The notes under the pieces are model-generated. The model was given only the letters and a program-made list of their open reading frames with translations. It had not been told where the DNA came from and searched no databases. Of a DNA stretch of 64,000 nucleotides, positions 41,870 through 50,832 are shown piece by piece. A program made the translations under genes and the position numbers. The stretch's first letter is position 1; every line of letters begins with the position of its first letter. This stretch comes from Oerskovia paurometabola (GTDB lineage: Bacteria; Actinomycetota; Actinomycetes; Actinomycetales; Cellulomonadaceae). The stretch spans positions 2,604,001 through 2,668,000 of the forward strand of contig NZ_JAFBBV010000001.1 in the NCBI RefSeq assembly GCF_016907365.1, written 5' to 3'.

Positions 41870-42955
41870 GTGACCGATCCGAGCACCACCGTCCTCGACC
41901 CCCCCGCCGTCGTCCTCGATCCCTCGCGCCAGGACGACGAGCGCAGCCGGCGCCTGGCGGCGACCGTCGCACAGGTGCCGACGATGAGCGGGGACGTCGT
42001 CGCGGCACTGGCCTGGGCGTCCGAGGTCGGCCGTTCCGCGCCTGCCCCGGGTGCCGGGCGCACGCTCGACCTGTGGGAGCTGCTCGCCTCGACCGCCGCG
42101 GCCGAAGTGGGCGTCGCGCGGGTCCTCGAACCACATCTCGACGCGCTCGCCATCCTGGCGCAGGTCCCGGGCGGGGCGGACCTGCGCTCGATCGGCGCCG
42201 ACGAGACCAGCACCTGGGGCGTCTTCGCCGCTGAGGGGCCCGGCGTGCGCCTGGAGGCCCAGGAGGGCGAGGAGGGATGGCGGCTCACGGGCGTCAAGCC
42301 GTGGTGCTCTCTCGCGGCGACGCTCTCGCACGCCCTCGTGACGGCGTGGACGACGGACGGACGACGTCTGTTCGCGGTCGACCTGCGCACGGCGGGCGTC
42401 CAGCCTGACGACGGCCCGTGGGTCGCGCGAGGCTTCCCGGAGATCGTCAGCGCGCCCGTACGTTTCGACGGCGCCACGGCAGTCCCGGTCGGAGACGCCG
42501 GGTGGTATCTCGACCGCCCGGGCTTCGCGTGGGGCGGCATCGGTGTCGCGGCCTGCTGGTGGGGCGGGGCCGTGGGCCTCGCGCGCGAGCTGTACGCGGC
42601 GACCCGGCGTCGCGAGCCGGACCAGCTCACGCTGGCCCACCTGGGAGCAGTCGACGTCGCGCTGACCGGCGCTCGAGCCGTGCTCGTCGAGGCGAGCCTC
42701 GTCGTGGACGGCGCGCCGGACCTCGGGGTCGCCCCGGGCGTGCTCGCCCGGCGGGTGCGCGGCGCCGTCGTCCGTGCGGTCGAGGAGACCGTGCAGCGGT
42801 GCTCGCACGCCCTGGGCCCCGGTCCGATGACGACCGACGAGGGCTACGCCCGCCGGCTCGCCGACCTCGGGCTGTACGTCCGTCAGCACCACGCCGAGCG
42901 CGACGACGCGTCGCTGGGCCGTGACCTCGTGGCCCGCGGGAGCGCGCCGTGGTGA
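41870..42955 (+). CDS. Acyl-CoA dehydrogenase-like protein
   Basis: This 361-aa protein has the acyl-CoA dehydrogenase fold: an N-terminal helical domain, a beta domain with RLTGVKPWCSLAATLSHALV, and a C-terminal helical domain with GGAVGLARELYAATRRREPD. It is shorter than typical enzymes and I do not see the usual catalytic Glu motif clearly, so the reaction may differ. The GTG at 41870 has ACAGGAG five bases upstream. It overlaps the PIG-L/methyltransferase fusion, indicating a dedicated pathway rather than beta-oxidation. Confidence 0.8.
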   Translation: MTDPSTTVLDPPAVVLDPSRQDDERSRRLAATVAQVPTMSGDVVAALAWASEVGRSAPAPGAGRTLDLWELLASTAAAEVGVARVLEPHLDALAILAQVPGGADLRSIGADETSTWGVFAAEGPGVRLEAQEGEEGWRLTGVKPWCSLAATLSHALVTAWTTDGRRLFAVDLRTAGVQPDDGPWVARGFPEIVSAPVRFDGATAVPVGDAGWYLDRPGFAWGGIGVAACWWGGAVGLARELYAATRRREPDQLTLAHLGAVDVALTGARAVLVEASLVVDGAPDLGVAPGVLARRVRGAVVRAVEETVQRCSHALGPGPMTTDEGYARRLADLGLYVRQHHAERDDASLGRDLVARGSAPW

Positions 42956-44397
42956 CGTTCGACCATCGCGACACCGGCACCACCGAGGATGCCTGGAGAA
43001 CGAGCGGTCTGCTGGAACGGTTGCCTCCCCTCGACCTGCCCCACGCCGTGCCCCACCTGGTCCTCCTCGCCGCACACCCCGACGACGAGTCGCTCGGGGC
43101 AGGCGGGCTCGTGGCGCGGCTGGTCCGTCAGGGCACGCCGATCACGGTCGTCGTCGCGACCGACGGCGAGGCGTCCCACCCAGACTCCCCGACCCTCACG
43201 CCCGCGCGGCTCGCAGGCCTGCGCCGCCGAGAGCTCCTGGACGCGCTCGACGTCGCGGCCCCCGGCGCCGCCGTGGTCTTCCTCGGGCTGCCGGACGGGG
43301 GTCTGCGGGAGCACCGCGCGGCCTTGCGCCGACGGCTGTCCGCAGTGCTCGCAGCGGTGACGGAGGACGAGCCCGGCCGTGACGACGGCCCGGTCCTGCT
43401 GTGCGCGCCGTGGCGGGGTGACGGTCACCGCGACCACCGCATCGCCGGGGAGGTGGCCGCCGTGGTCGCGCACGAGCAGGGGGCCCGCCTCCTGGAGTAC
43501 CCGGTCTGGTGGTGGCACTGGGCGGCCGTCGACGACGCGGCGGGCACGGAGCACATGCGGGCGCTCACGCTCACGCCGCCCGAGCGTGCCGCCAAGAGGC
43601 TCGCGCTGGCCTCGCACCGGTCGCAGGTCGAGCCGCTGTCCCCGGACCCGCGGGACGCGGCGACGGTCGGGCCGGAGATGCTGCGGCACGTCGAGCGCGA
43701 CGTCGAGGTGTTCGTCGAGGCCCCGGGCCCGTCCACCCAGCCCTCGACGCCCCTGCCCTCGGCTGCCCAGTCCTCGACGTCGACGACGTCGTCCCCGTCC
43801 GAGAGCCTGCCGGCGGAGTTCTTCGACTCGTTCTACCGCGGGCGGGCCGACCCGTGGGGTTTCGAGACCCGCTGGTACGAGGAACGCAAGCGCGCCGTGA
43901 CCCTCGCGTCACTGCCGCGTGCACGGTTTCGCGCCGGCCTGGAGATCGGCTGCTCGACCGGCGTCCTGACCGCCGACCTCGCCACCCGCTGCGACCGTCT
44001 CGTGGGGGTCGACGTCGCCGCGGCCGCGCTCGCAGCAGCCCGCGAGCGGCTCGGTGACGAGGTCGAGCTCGTGCGTCTCCAGACGCCTGCCGAGTGGCCC
44101 GAAGGGCTCTTCGACCTCGTGGTGCTCTCCGAGGTCGGGTACTACTACGGCGCGGAAGACCTGGAGACCGCGATCTCTCGTGCGGTCGGGTCCCTCACCG
44201 CGGACGGCGTCCTGGTCGCGTGCCACTGGCGGCACCCGGTACCCGAGTACCCGCTGCGGGGCGACGACGTCCACGCCGCCCTCGACGCGCGCCCCGAGCT
44301 CGCGCGGGTCGTCCGTCACGTGGAGGAGGACTTCGTGCTCGAGGTCTTCGCCCGGCCGCCGGCGCGCTCGGTCGCAGCGGAGGCCGGACTCGCATGA
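42949..44397 (+). CDS. Fusion of PIG-L deacetylase and NodS-like methyltransferase
   Basis: The N-terminal half (about 25-240) is a PIG-L/LmbE zinc deacetylase: LVLLAAHPDDESLGAGG carries the AHPDDE zinc and catalytic residues (His43, Asp45, Asp46) and CAPWRGDGHRDHRIAGEVAA the second metal motif. A Ser/Thr/Pro-rich linker joins it to a class I methyltransferase (about 285-480) with FDSFYRGRADPWGFETRWYE, LEIGCSTGVLTADLA and LVVLSEVGYYY, similar to NodS-like N-methyltransferases. Together they could deacetylate an amino sugar and methylate the free amine. The gene overlaps its neighbours on both sides. Confidence 0.88.
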   Translation: MVTFDHRDTGTTEDAWRTSGLLERLPPLDLPHAVPHLVLLAAHPDDESLGAGGLVARLVRQGTPITVVVATDGEASHPDSPTLTPARLAGLRRRELLDALDVAAPGAAVVFLGLPDGGLREHRAALRRRLSAVLAAVTEDEPGRDDGPVLLCAPWRGDGHRDHRIAGEVAAVVAHEQGARLLEYPVWWWHWAAVDDAAGTEHMRALTLTPPERAAKRLALASHRSQVEPLSPDPRDAATVGPEMLRHVERDVEVFVEAPGPSTQPSTPLPSAAQSSTSTTSSPSESLPAEFFDSFYRGRADPWGFETRWYEERKRAVTLASLPRARFRAGLEIGCSTGVLTADLATRCDRLVGVDVAAAALAAARERLGDEVELVRLQTPAEWPEGLFDLVVLSEVGYYYGAEDLETAISRAVGSLTADGVLVACHWRHPVPEYPLRGDDVHAALDARPELARVVRHVEEDFVLEVFARPPARSVAAEAGLA

Positions 44398-45116
44398 GAG
44401 CCGCCGACCGCGTGACCCGGCTGGCCGTCGTCGTGCCGGTGAACGACGAGGAGGAGCTGCTGCCCCGCTGCCTGGCCGCGCTCGACGTGGCGGTCGCGCG
44501 GTTGCGAGCCGAGCGACCGGCCGTGCGGGTCGAGGTCGTGGTCGTCCTCGACGACTGCACCGACCGCTCGGCCTCGCTCGCCGGGTCCTCACCGTTCACC
44601 GTGGTGGAGACCCGATGCCGACGGGTCGGGGCAGCACGCGCCGCCGGGGTCGAGGCGGCGACAGGACGGCTCGGCAGGGGCCGCCCGGCACGGCTGTGGA
44701 TCGCGAGCACCGACGCCGACTCGGCGGTCCCCGCGCACTGGCTCACGCACCAGGTCGCGCTCGCGGAGGCGGGGGCCGACCTGGTGATCGGCACGGTGCG
44801 TCCCGACTTCGACGACCTCTCCCCCGCGCAGCGGGCCGCCTGGGTGGCGACGCATCCCGTCGGGCACGCGAACGGGCACGTGCACGGGGCGAACCTGGGG
44901 ATCCGCGGCGACCTCTACCTGGCCGCCGGCGGCTTCCCGGGGGTCGCGGAGCACGAGGACGTCGGCCTCGTGGAGCGCGCCCGGGACGCGGGCGCGCGCG
45001 TCGTGGCCTCCGACGAGGGGCGGGTCCTGACCTCGGGTCGCACGACGGGTCGCACCCCCGGGGGGTACGCACGGCACCTGCGCGAGGACCTCGTCCGGAC
45101 CGTGGGTACCGGCTGA
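44394..45116 (+). CDS. Family 2 glycosyltransferase
   Basis: This 240-aa protein has a GT-A fold start (RLAVVVPVNDEEELLPRCLA), VVVLDDCTDRSASLA, and the metal-binding region WIASTDADSAVPAHWL, where DAD is the DXD motif. HVHGANLGIRGDLYLAAGGF and EDVGLVERARDAGARV are the acceptor-side motifs. No TM segment is present. It overlaps the PIG-L fusion by ATGA and completes the three-gene cassette. A terminator overlaps its stop codon. Donor and acceptor are unknown. Confidence 0.88.
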   Translation: MRAADRVTRLAVVVPVNDEEELLPRCLAALDVAVARLRAERPAVRVEVVVVLDDCTDRSASLAGSSPFTVVETRCRRVGAARAAGVEAATGRLGRGRPARLWIASTDADSAVPAHWLTHQVALAEAGADLVIGTVRPDFDDLSPAQRAAWVATHPVGHANGHVHGANLGIRGDLYLAAGGFPGVAEHEDVGLVERARDAGARVVASDEGRVLTSGRTTGRTPGGYARHLREDLVRTVGTG

Positions 45117-45145
45117 GACCCTCCGCACGGCTGCCGGAGGGTCTC
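45115..45145. terminator. Terminator overlapping the glycosyltransferase stop
   Basis: Perfect 11-base arms GAGACCCTCCG and CGGAGGGTCTC with a nine-base loop lie between convergent genes. Confidence 0.75.
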
Positions 45146-45177
45146 ACCGCCGTCGACCGGTGTGCGCACGGGCCGCG

Positions 45178-46137
45178 CTAGGCCTTGCTCGTCGGCACGA
45201 ACAGCGGGTCCGCGGCATCGGCCATCTCGAGGTCCGCGGTCGCCTGGATGAGGGCGAGCAGGTCGGGATCGAGACCCGGGGAGAACTCCTCGTAGCGCTC
45301 CCGGGCGATGGTCGACGGGACGCCAGGAGGTGCCTGCTCGGTCCCGTCGAGCTCGGTGCCGTCGCCGGAGGGAGACATGCCCTGGAAGATGCGCCCGGCC
45401 TCCGAGGCACCTTCGAGGTCGAACGTGTACTGCTTGGACTGCAGCCCCAGGTCGACGAGCTTCTTGACCTCGGGGAACTTCTCCGCGTTCGTCCTGGGGA
45501 TCGGCAGGACCTTGCCCCAGTCCACGCCCAGGGTCTCCAGGGCCTTGGCGTACGCGTTCTCGTGCGCCTGGTCGCGCACGATCAGGTAGGAGATCGTCGA
45601 GCGCGCCGTCTTGTTGTCCGTCATCTCGTAGATCCGACACTTCTGCAGGCGCCCGGTGGACTCGAGCATCAGGTTGTACAGCAGGTCGAGCACCAGGTTC
45701 CCCGAGTTGTAGACGTAGCTCCCGCTCCACGGGTTGCCCGCGGCGTCCACGGGCAGAGCGCCTTGCGACGCGACCAGGTAGTGGTGGATGTTGCCCACCC
45801 CCAGCGCCAGGTCGAGCGGCGTCTTGCCGCCCGCGCCAGGGGTGTCGAGAGGGTCGGTCTTCTTCCCGTTGTAGCGGGGCGAACCGTCGAGCAGGCGGGC
45901 GATGGTCGTGCCGATCAGCTCGACGTGGCTGATCTCCTCGGTCCCGATCCCCTGGAGCAGGTCCCGGTACGGCTTTCCCGCGGGGCCACGGAAGTTGATG
46001 CTCTGGAAGAGGTACTGCATCATCGTGCGCATCTCCCCGAACTGCCCTCCCAACCCTTCCTGGAGCGCGTTCGCCGCCGCAGGGTCCGGCTCGTCGGCCA
46101 CGATGTCGTTGATCAGTCGCTGCACGTGCAGATACAT
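45178..46137 (-). CDS. Manganese (non-haem) catalase
   Basis: This 319-aa protein is a ferritin-fold di-manganese catalase that decomposes hydrogen peroxide. Metal ligand motifs are Glu35 in GGQFGEMRTMMQYL, the EEISHVE motif (residues 67-73), the ESTGRLQKCRIYEMT segment and the RDQAHENAYAKALE His. Length exceeds the 270-aa core because of a C-terminal extension rich in Asp, Glu and Pro. GAGGAGG precedes the ATG at 46137. Proximity to the stress operons suggests general stress control, but no operator is evident. Confidence 0.95.
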   Translation of the reverse strand: MYLHVQRLINDIVADEPDPAAANALQEGLGGQFGEMRTMMQYLFQSINFRGPAGKPYRDLLQGIGTEEISHVELIGTTIARLLDGSPRYNGKKTDPLDTPGAGGKTPLDLALGVGNIHHYLVASQGALPVDAAGNPWSGSYVYNSGNLVLDLLYNLMLESTGRLQKCRIYEMTDNKTARSTISYLIVRDQAHENAYAKALETLGVDWGKVLPIPRTNAEKFPEVKKLVDLGLQSKQYTFDLEGASEAGRIFQGMSPSGDGTELDGTEQAPPGVPSTIARERYEEFSPGLDPDLLALIQATADLEMADAADPLFVPTSKA

Positions 46138-46218
46138 CTCGTGCCTCCTCGGTGAAACCGATGTGGTCCTCCACCGTGCGCCCCTCCCGGACCCCTGGCA
46201 TCTGGGGACCGCGGTCGA

Positions 46219-47553
46219 TCATCGGTCGCCGCGGGTCGGCGCGCCCGTCCGACGGCGGGCGAGCAGCGTGACCAGGTAGAGCACGACGCCCACCAGGACG
46301 AGCGCCCCCGCCCGGAGCCACGTCTGCCCGGCCTGCTGGGTCAGGAGCAGGACGCAGCTGGCGGTCCCGAGGACCGGCACGATGGTCGCGACGCGGAAGT
46401 GGCCCTCCTCGACGGTGTCCTTGCGCAGGACCAGCACCGCGACGTTGGTGCTGATGAAGACCACGAGGAGCAGGAGCACCACGGTCTCCGCGAGCGCACC
46501 CAGGTCCCCCGTGAAGACGAGGCCCATGGCCACGGCGGTCGTCGCGATGATCGCGACCCACGGGGTCCGGCGACCGGGGAGCACCCGGGCCAGCCCCGCG
46601 GGCAGCAGACCCTGCCGCGCCATGCCGTAGGTGAGGCGGCTCGCCATGATCATCGTGAGCAGGGCACCGTTCGCGACCGCGACGAGTGCCACCACGGCGA
46701 AGACGCGTTCCGGCACGACGTCGGCGACCTTGACGACCTCGAGCAGCGGCCCGGTCGAGCCCGCGAGCTGCTCGGGGGGTGCCACGGCGACGGCGGCCAC
46801 GCCGACGGCGACGTAGACGACGCCCGCGGTGATCAGTGCGCCGAAGAGCGCACGGGGGTAGACCCGCCGGACGTCCTTGACCTCCTCGGCCAGGTTGGCC
46901 GAGGTCTCGAAGCCGACGAACGAGTAGTACGCGATGAGCGAGGCCGAGAGGACCGCGAGCGCCGGGGTCGTGCCCTCGGCGAACTCGAGCGCCCTGCCCG
47001 GCGACGCGTCGCCCCGCGTGAGGACGACGGCCGCGAGCACCACGATCAGCACCAGCCCGGAGAGCTCGATCGCGGTCATGGCCACGTTCGCGCGCAAGGA
47101 CTCCTGGATGCCGCGTGCGTTGAGCGCCGCGACGAGGAGCAGGAAGACGAGCGCGACCGGCACGACCGGGAGGTCCACGAACGAGCCGAAGTAGTCGCCG
47201 GCGAAGGCGAGGGACAGACCCGCCGCGCTCGTGACACCGGCGGCGAGCATGCAGAACCCCACGAGGAACGACACGATCGGCACCTTGAAGGCGCGTTCGG
47301 CGAACACCGCCGCGCCGCCGGCGGCCGGGTACTTCGTGACCAGCTCGGCGTACGAACCCGCGGTCAGCAGGGACAGTCCGAGGGCGACGAGCAGCGGCAG
47401 CCAGACGGCGCCACCCACCTTCCCGGCCATCTCGCCGACCAGGGCGTAGACCCCCGCACCGAGCACGTCGCCCAGGATGAAGACGTAGAGCAGGCGCCCC
47501 CCGACCGAGCGGTTCAGGGGCGTGGACGGGGACGTGGTGGTCGTGGCAGACAT
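46219..47553 (-). CDS. APC superfamily amino acid permease
   Basis: This 444-aa protein has about twelve TM segments. The N-terminal VFILGDVLGAGVYALVGEMA is the substrate-binding unwound helix of the amino acid-polyamine-organocation superfamily, and SLIAYYSFVGFETSANLAEE with EVKDVRRVYPRALFGALIT is the conserved consensus region. It may import amino acids; the substrate is not predictable. The ATG at 47553 is divergent from a leaderless membrane-protein gene. The Mn-catalase gene lies 81 bases downstream on the same strand and could be co-transcribed. Confidence 0.93.
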   Translation of the reverse strand: MSATTTTSPSTPLNRSVGGRLLYVFILGDVLGAGVYALVGEMAGKVGGAVWLPLLVALGLSLLTAGSYAELVTKYPAAGGAAVFAERAFKVPIVSFLVGFCMLAAGVTSAAGLSLAFAGDYFGSFVDLPVVPVALVFLLLVAALNARGIQESLRANVAMTAIELSGLVLIVVLAAVVLTRGDASPGRALEFAEGTTPALAVLSASLIAYYSFVGFETSANLAEEVKDVRRVYPRALFGALITAGVVYVAVGVAAVAVAPPEQLAGSTGPLLEVVKVADVVPERVFAVVALVAVANGALLTMIMASRLTYGMARQGLLPAGLARVLPGRRTPWVAIIATTAVAMGLVFTGDLGALAETVVLLLLVVFISTNVAVLVLRKDTVEEGHFRVATIVPVLGTASCVLLLTQQAGQTWLRAGALVLVGVVLYLVTLLARRRTGAPTRGDR

Positions 47554-47632
47554 CTGGGCAGGCTCGCACGGGTGTGCGCGACTCGCGACCGGCGGGAGGC
47601 TCCATCGCCGAGCGGGTCGTGGGCGGGGTGGC

Positions 47633-47638
47633 TACGTT
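47633..47638 (+). promoter_or_regulatory. -10 hexamer TACGTT for membrane protein at 47645
   Basis: TACGTT ends 6 nt before the ATG at 47645. Confidence 0.5.
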
Positions 47639-47644
47639 GGCTTG

Positions 47645-48250
47645 ATGACCACCGACAAGGCCCTGCGGCGCACCCCGACGGCCACGGTCGTCGGGGATCT
47701 CGTGCGAGTCCTCGCGGCGGCCGCCGTTCCTGTGGGCACCGTGCTCTACGGACCGGTCGCGACGGCGCTCCTCGCGCTCGTCCTGCTCGGCACCGTGATC
47801 CCGCGGGCGATCGGCCTCCGGGGCGTCGTCGATCCCGCGGTCGGGCTCGTCCTGAGCGTCGCCGCGTGGATCGCGCTGCTCGACCTCTACGCGCGGGTGC
47901 CGTGGCTCGACCTCGCGATGCACCTGGCGGCGACCGCGGCGTTGACCGTCCTCGCCACCGCCCTCCTGGTCTTCCTCGGGGCGCTGCGGGTACCCGGTCC
48001 GCTCGTCGCTCCCGTGGTCCGGGGCGACCCGCTCCCCTCGACCGACCTCCGCCGACCCCGGCTCGGCTCGGTCGTCGCGGCCACGGGCCTGGGGGTGCTG
48101 CTCGCGCTGCTCTGGGAGGTCGGTGAGTGGGCGGGGTCCACCTACGTGGACCCCGCCATCCAGGTGGGCTATCGCGACACCCTGGGCGACCTCGTCGCCG
48201 GTGGGGTCGGCGCCTTCGTGGCCGGCCTGTTCCTGGTGCGGAGCCCGTGA
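47645..48250 (+). CDS. Predicted membrane protein (DUF2238/YjdF-like)
   Basis: This 201-aa protein has about five TM segments (LAAAAVPVGTVLYGPVATAL, LLALVLLGTVIPRAIGL, VGLVLSVAAWIALLDLYA, LGVLLALLWEVGEWAG and LVAGGVGAFVAGLFLVR). LLWEVGEWAGSTYVDPAIQ and GYRDTLGDLVAGG resemble the conserved E-x-x-E-W and D-T-x-x-D-L patterns of the DUF2238 family of unknown function. ATG 47645 follows a -10 hexamer directly. The glycosyltransferase gene overlaps its stop (GTGA), so both are one transcript and may act together on a membrane lipid. Confidence 0.75.
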   Translation: MTTDKALRRTPTATVVGDLVRVLAAAAVPVGTVLYGPVATALLALVLLGTVIPRAIGLRGVVDPAVGLVLSVAAWIALLDLYARVPWLDLAMHLAATAALTVLATALLVFLGALRVPGPLVAPVVRGDPLPSTDLRRPRLGSVVAATGLGVLLALLWEVGEWAGSTYVDPAIQVGYRDTLGDLVAGGVGAFVAGLFLVRSP

Positions 48251-49038
48251 GCGGGTACGCCACGCGTGGTGCGGTGCGCCTGACCGTCGTCATCCCCGTC
48301 AAGGACGACGCCCGGCACCTCGAACGCTGCCTCGAGGCGGTCGCCCGGCAGACGCACCGGCCGGACGAGGTGATCGTCGTCGACAACGCGTCCCGTGACG
48401 ACAGCGCCGAGGTGGCACGCCGTTCCGGCGCACGCGTCGTCCACGAACCGTCCCCGGGCATCCCGGCTGCCGCCTCGACGGGATACGACGCCGTGGCCGA
48501 TGGCGTCGTCGTGCGCTGCGACGCCGACACGCTCCCGCCCCCGGACTGGCTCGAACGGATCCATGCCGCCTTCGTGCGCGAGCCCGACATGACCGCCCTC
48601 ACCGGCCCAGGCCGCTTCTACGACCTGCCCGGAGCGCGAGCCCGGATCACGCGGGTCTTCTACATGCGCGGGTACTTCTGGGGCATGCGCGCCGCGCTCG
48701 CGAACGTGCCCCTGTGGGGATCCAACATGGCGTTCCGAGCCAGCGCGTGGCAGGAGGTCCGGGACCGGGTCCACCGCGACGACCCGCACGTCCACGACGA
48801 CGCCGACCTGAGCTTCCAGCTCGGGAGCGGCGCTCGCGTGCGCTACGACGGCCGGCTGGTCGTCGAGGTCTCGGGCCGCACGTTCGAGTCCGCGGACTCC
48901 CTGGGTCGCCGGTTCCGGTGGGCCTGGCACACTCTCGCCGTGAACTGGGCGGTCAGCCCGCCGTGGGAGCGCTGGGCGGCGCGGATCACCGAGCGACGGC
49001 GCGGCGGGCGCGACCGCTCCTCCCGCACGGCGCCCTGA
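48247..49038 (+). CDS. Family 2 glycosyltransferase
   Basis: This 263-aa protein has RLTVVIPVKDDARHLERCLE, VIVVDNASRDDSAEVARR and GVVVRCDADTLPPPDWLE, where DAD is the DXD metal motif. WGSNMAFRASAWQEVRDRVH and HVHDDADLSFQL are the acceptor-site motifs. The C-terminus is basic and one amphipathic segment may bind the membrane. It is coupled to the upstream membrane-protein gene by a GTGA overlap. It is unlike the glycosyltransferase at 44394 beyond the shared fold. Confidence 0.88.
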   Translation: MSGYATRGAVRLTVVIPVKDDARHLERCLEAVARQTHRPDEVIVVDNASRDDSAEVARRSGARVVHEPSPGIPAAASTGYDAVADGVVVRCDADTLPPPDWLERIHAAFVREPDMTALTGPGRFYDLPGARARITRVFYMRGYFWGMRAALANVPLWGSNMAFRASAWQEVRDRVHRDDPHVHDDADLSFQLGSGARVRYDGRLVVEVSGRTFESADSLGRRFRWAWHTLAVNWAVSPPWERWAARITERRRGGRDRSSRTAP

Positions 49039-49047
49039 GCCCGACGG

Positions 49048-49569
49048 CTACCTGCCGCCGTCGGGCGCCCGGTGGCGGAACACCCTGGCATGGAGGACCT
49101 CGAGCAGGTCGGAGAGCGTCCGGACCTGCCCGTCCGCCTGGGCGACCAGGCCGTCGAGGTCCGCGACCTGCTCAGGCGTGAGGCCCAGGTCCCGGCCCTG
49201 GGCCAGGAGCGTCTGCCACCCGCTCGCCTTGCCCGTGACGGCGCCTCGCAGCAGCTCGACCTCGAGGAGGGCGCTCAGCGGAGACGTGGTGCGGACATGC
49301 CCGTTCAGCTTGAGGCGTCCGACCCTCTCGGCCAGCGACGCACCGACCACCTTGTAGCGCCGCACGGCGATGTCGAGGTGGCGCAGGCACCCGAGGAGCC
49401 ACTCGCGCTCCTGCTCGAGCTGGGGGACGAGCGGCGCGACCGCCGTCCCCACGACCGTGCCGTCGTACACCTTCGCCATGCGCCGGACCCGCTGCACCCC
49501 CACGGTCGCTCCGGCCACGTGGTCGTTGAGGTAGATCGCGAGCAGGCGGACGTCGATCGGTGTCGTCAT
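49048..49569 (-). CDS. Conserved hypothetical helical protein (173 aa)
   Basis: This 173-aa protein is mostly alpha-helical by composition: RLLAIYLNDHVAGATVGVQR, QLEQEREWLLGCLRHLDIAV, YKVVGASLAERVGRLKLNGH and SALLEVELLRGAVTGKASGW. The pattern suggests a four-helix bundle related to ferritin-like proteins, but I see no complete metal-binding E-x-x-H set. It is cytoplasmic. It overlaps the zinc alcohol dehydrogenase stop by ATGA and ends the YihY-ADH operon. Function is unknown. Confidence 0.7.
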   Translation of the reverse strand: MTTPIDVRLLAIYLNDHVAGATVGVQRVRRMAKVYDGTVVGTAVAPLVPQLEQEREWLLGCLRHLDIAVRRYKVVGASLAERVGRLKLNGHVRTTSPLSALLEVELLRGAVTGKASGWQTLLAQGRDLGLTPEQVADLDGLVAQADGQVRTLSDLLEVLHARVFRHRAPDGGR

Positions 49570-50792
49570 CGCGAGGACCCGTTCTCCGCAGCGGGCGCCG
49601 TCCGGATCGTGGGGTCCAGGACGACCTTGATGCAGCCGTCCTCCTTCTTCTGGAAGAGGTCGTAGCCGCGGGGTGCGTCCTCGAGCGACAGCCGATGGGT
49701 CCGCAGGTCGAGGACCCCCAGGGGGTCGGCGGGGTCGGCCACGAGGGGCAGGAGGTCGTCGACCCAGCGGCGGACGTTCGCCTGCCCCATGCGCAGCGTG
49801 ACCTGCTTGTCGAAGAGGTCCATCATCGGCAACGGGTCCTTGGCGCCGCCGTACACACCGGCGACCGATACGGTGCCCCCGCGGCGGACGAGCGAGATCG
49901 CGGTGAGGAGCGCGGCCAGGCGGTCGACACCGACCTTCTCGTTGATCGCGCCGGCGACGGTGTCCGGCAGGACGCCCGCCGCCTTCTGGAACAAGGAGGC
50001 CCCCGGAGACCCGTGGGCCTCCATCCCGACGGCGTCGATCACCCCGTCGGCACCGCGCCCCTGGGTCAGGTCACGGACCGCGCCCGCGACGTCGTCGACC
50101 GCCGAGACGTCGAGGGTCTCCACGCCGTGCCGCTCGGCCATGGCGAGCCTCTCGGGAACGAGGTCGAGGCCGATCACCCGGCCCGCACCGCGGTGGCGCG
50201 CGACCCGCGCGGCCATCTGACCGATCGGACCGAGCCCGACGACGACCACGGTGCCGCCCGTCGGGACGGACGCGTACTCGACGGCCTGCCACGCGGTGGG
50301 CAGCACGTCCGACAGGTAGAGGTACCGCTCGTCGGGGCCGTCGTCGGGCACCACGACCGGACCGTAGTGGGCCTGGGGCACGCGCAGGTACTCGGCCTGA
50401 CCACCCGGCACCTGACCGTACAACCGGGTGTAGCCGAAGAGAGCCGCACCCTTGTCCTGGGACCGCACCTGCGTCGTCTCGCACTGCGACTGCAGTCCGT
50501 GGGTGCACATCCAGCACGTCCCGCAGGCGATCCCGAACGGAACCACCACACGGTCCCCGACCTTGAGGCGCGTGGCGTTCGCGCCGACCTCCTCGACGAC
50601 CCCCATGGTCTCGTGGCCCAGCACGTCACCCGCGTCGAGGTACATCCCCAGGACGGAGTACAGGTGCAGGTCGGAGCCGCAGATCGCGGTCGACGTGACC
50701 CGGATCACGGCGTCGGTCGCCTCCTGGATCGTCGGGTCCGGGACGTCCTCGACCGTGACCTTCTCCCGGCCCTGCCACGTCAGTGCTCGCAT
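49566..50792 (-). CDS. Zinc-dependent alcohol dehydrogenase family protein
   Basis: This 408-aa medium-chain dehydrogenase has catalytic zinc ligands Cys38, His60 and Glu61 (AICGSDLH, GHETMG), structural zinc ligands Cys90, Cys93, Cys96 and Cys104, and the NAD motif VVVVGLGPIGQMAARVAR. The sequence is closest to glutathione-independent formaldehyde dehydrogenase-like proteins of this superfamily, but the substrate is not certain. ATG 50792 begins MRALTWQGREKVTVEDVPDP. It lies between yihY and the unknown 173-aa gene in one operon. The window ends of these genes overlap or are about 40 bases apart. Confidence 0.93.
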   Translation of the reverse strand: MRALTWQGREKVTVEDVPDPTIQEATDAVIRVTSTAICGSDLHLYSVLGMYLDAGDVLGHETMGVVEEVGANATRLKVGDRVVVPFGIACGTCWMCTHGLQSQCETTQVRSQDKGAALFGYTRLYGQVPGGQAEYLRVPQAHYGPVVVPDDGPDERYLYLSDVLPTAWQAVEYASVPTGGTVVVVGLGPIGQMAARVARHRGAGRVIGLDLVPERLAMAERHGVETLDVSAVDDVAGAVRDLTQGRGADGVIDAVGMEAHGSPGASLFQKAAGVLPDTVAGAINEKVGVDRLAALLTAISLVRRGGTVSVAGVYGGAKDPLPMMDLFDKQVTLRMGQANVRRWVDDLLPLVADPADPLGVLDLRTHRLSLEDAPRGYDLFQKKEDGCIKVVLDPTIRTAPAAENGSSR

Positions 50793-50832
50793 GATGCTTC
50801 GTCCTCTCGTCGTCCTACGGTCGGTCGGTCGG

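Noticed and set aside
44915..47923. Long minus-strand frame of about 1000 codons across Mn-catalase and permease genes
   Set aside because: It overlaps two clear genes in other frames and has low-complexity Arg/Gly-rich sequence, so it is a shadow.
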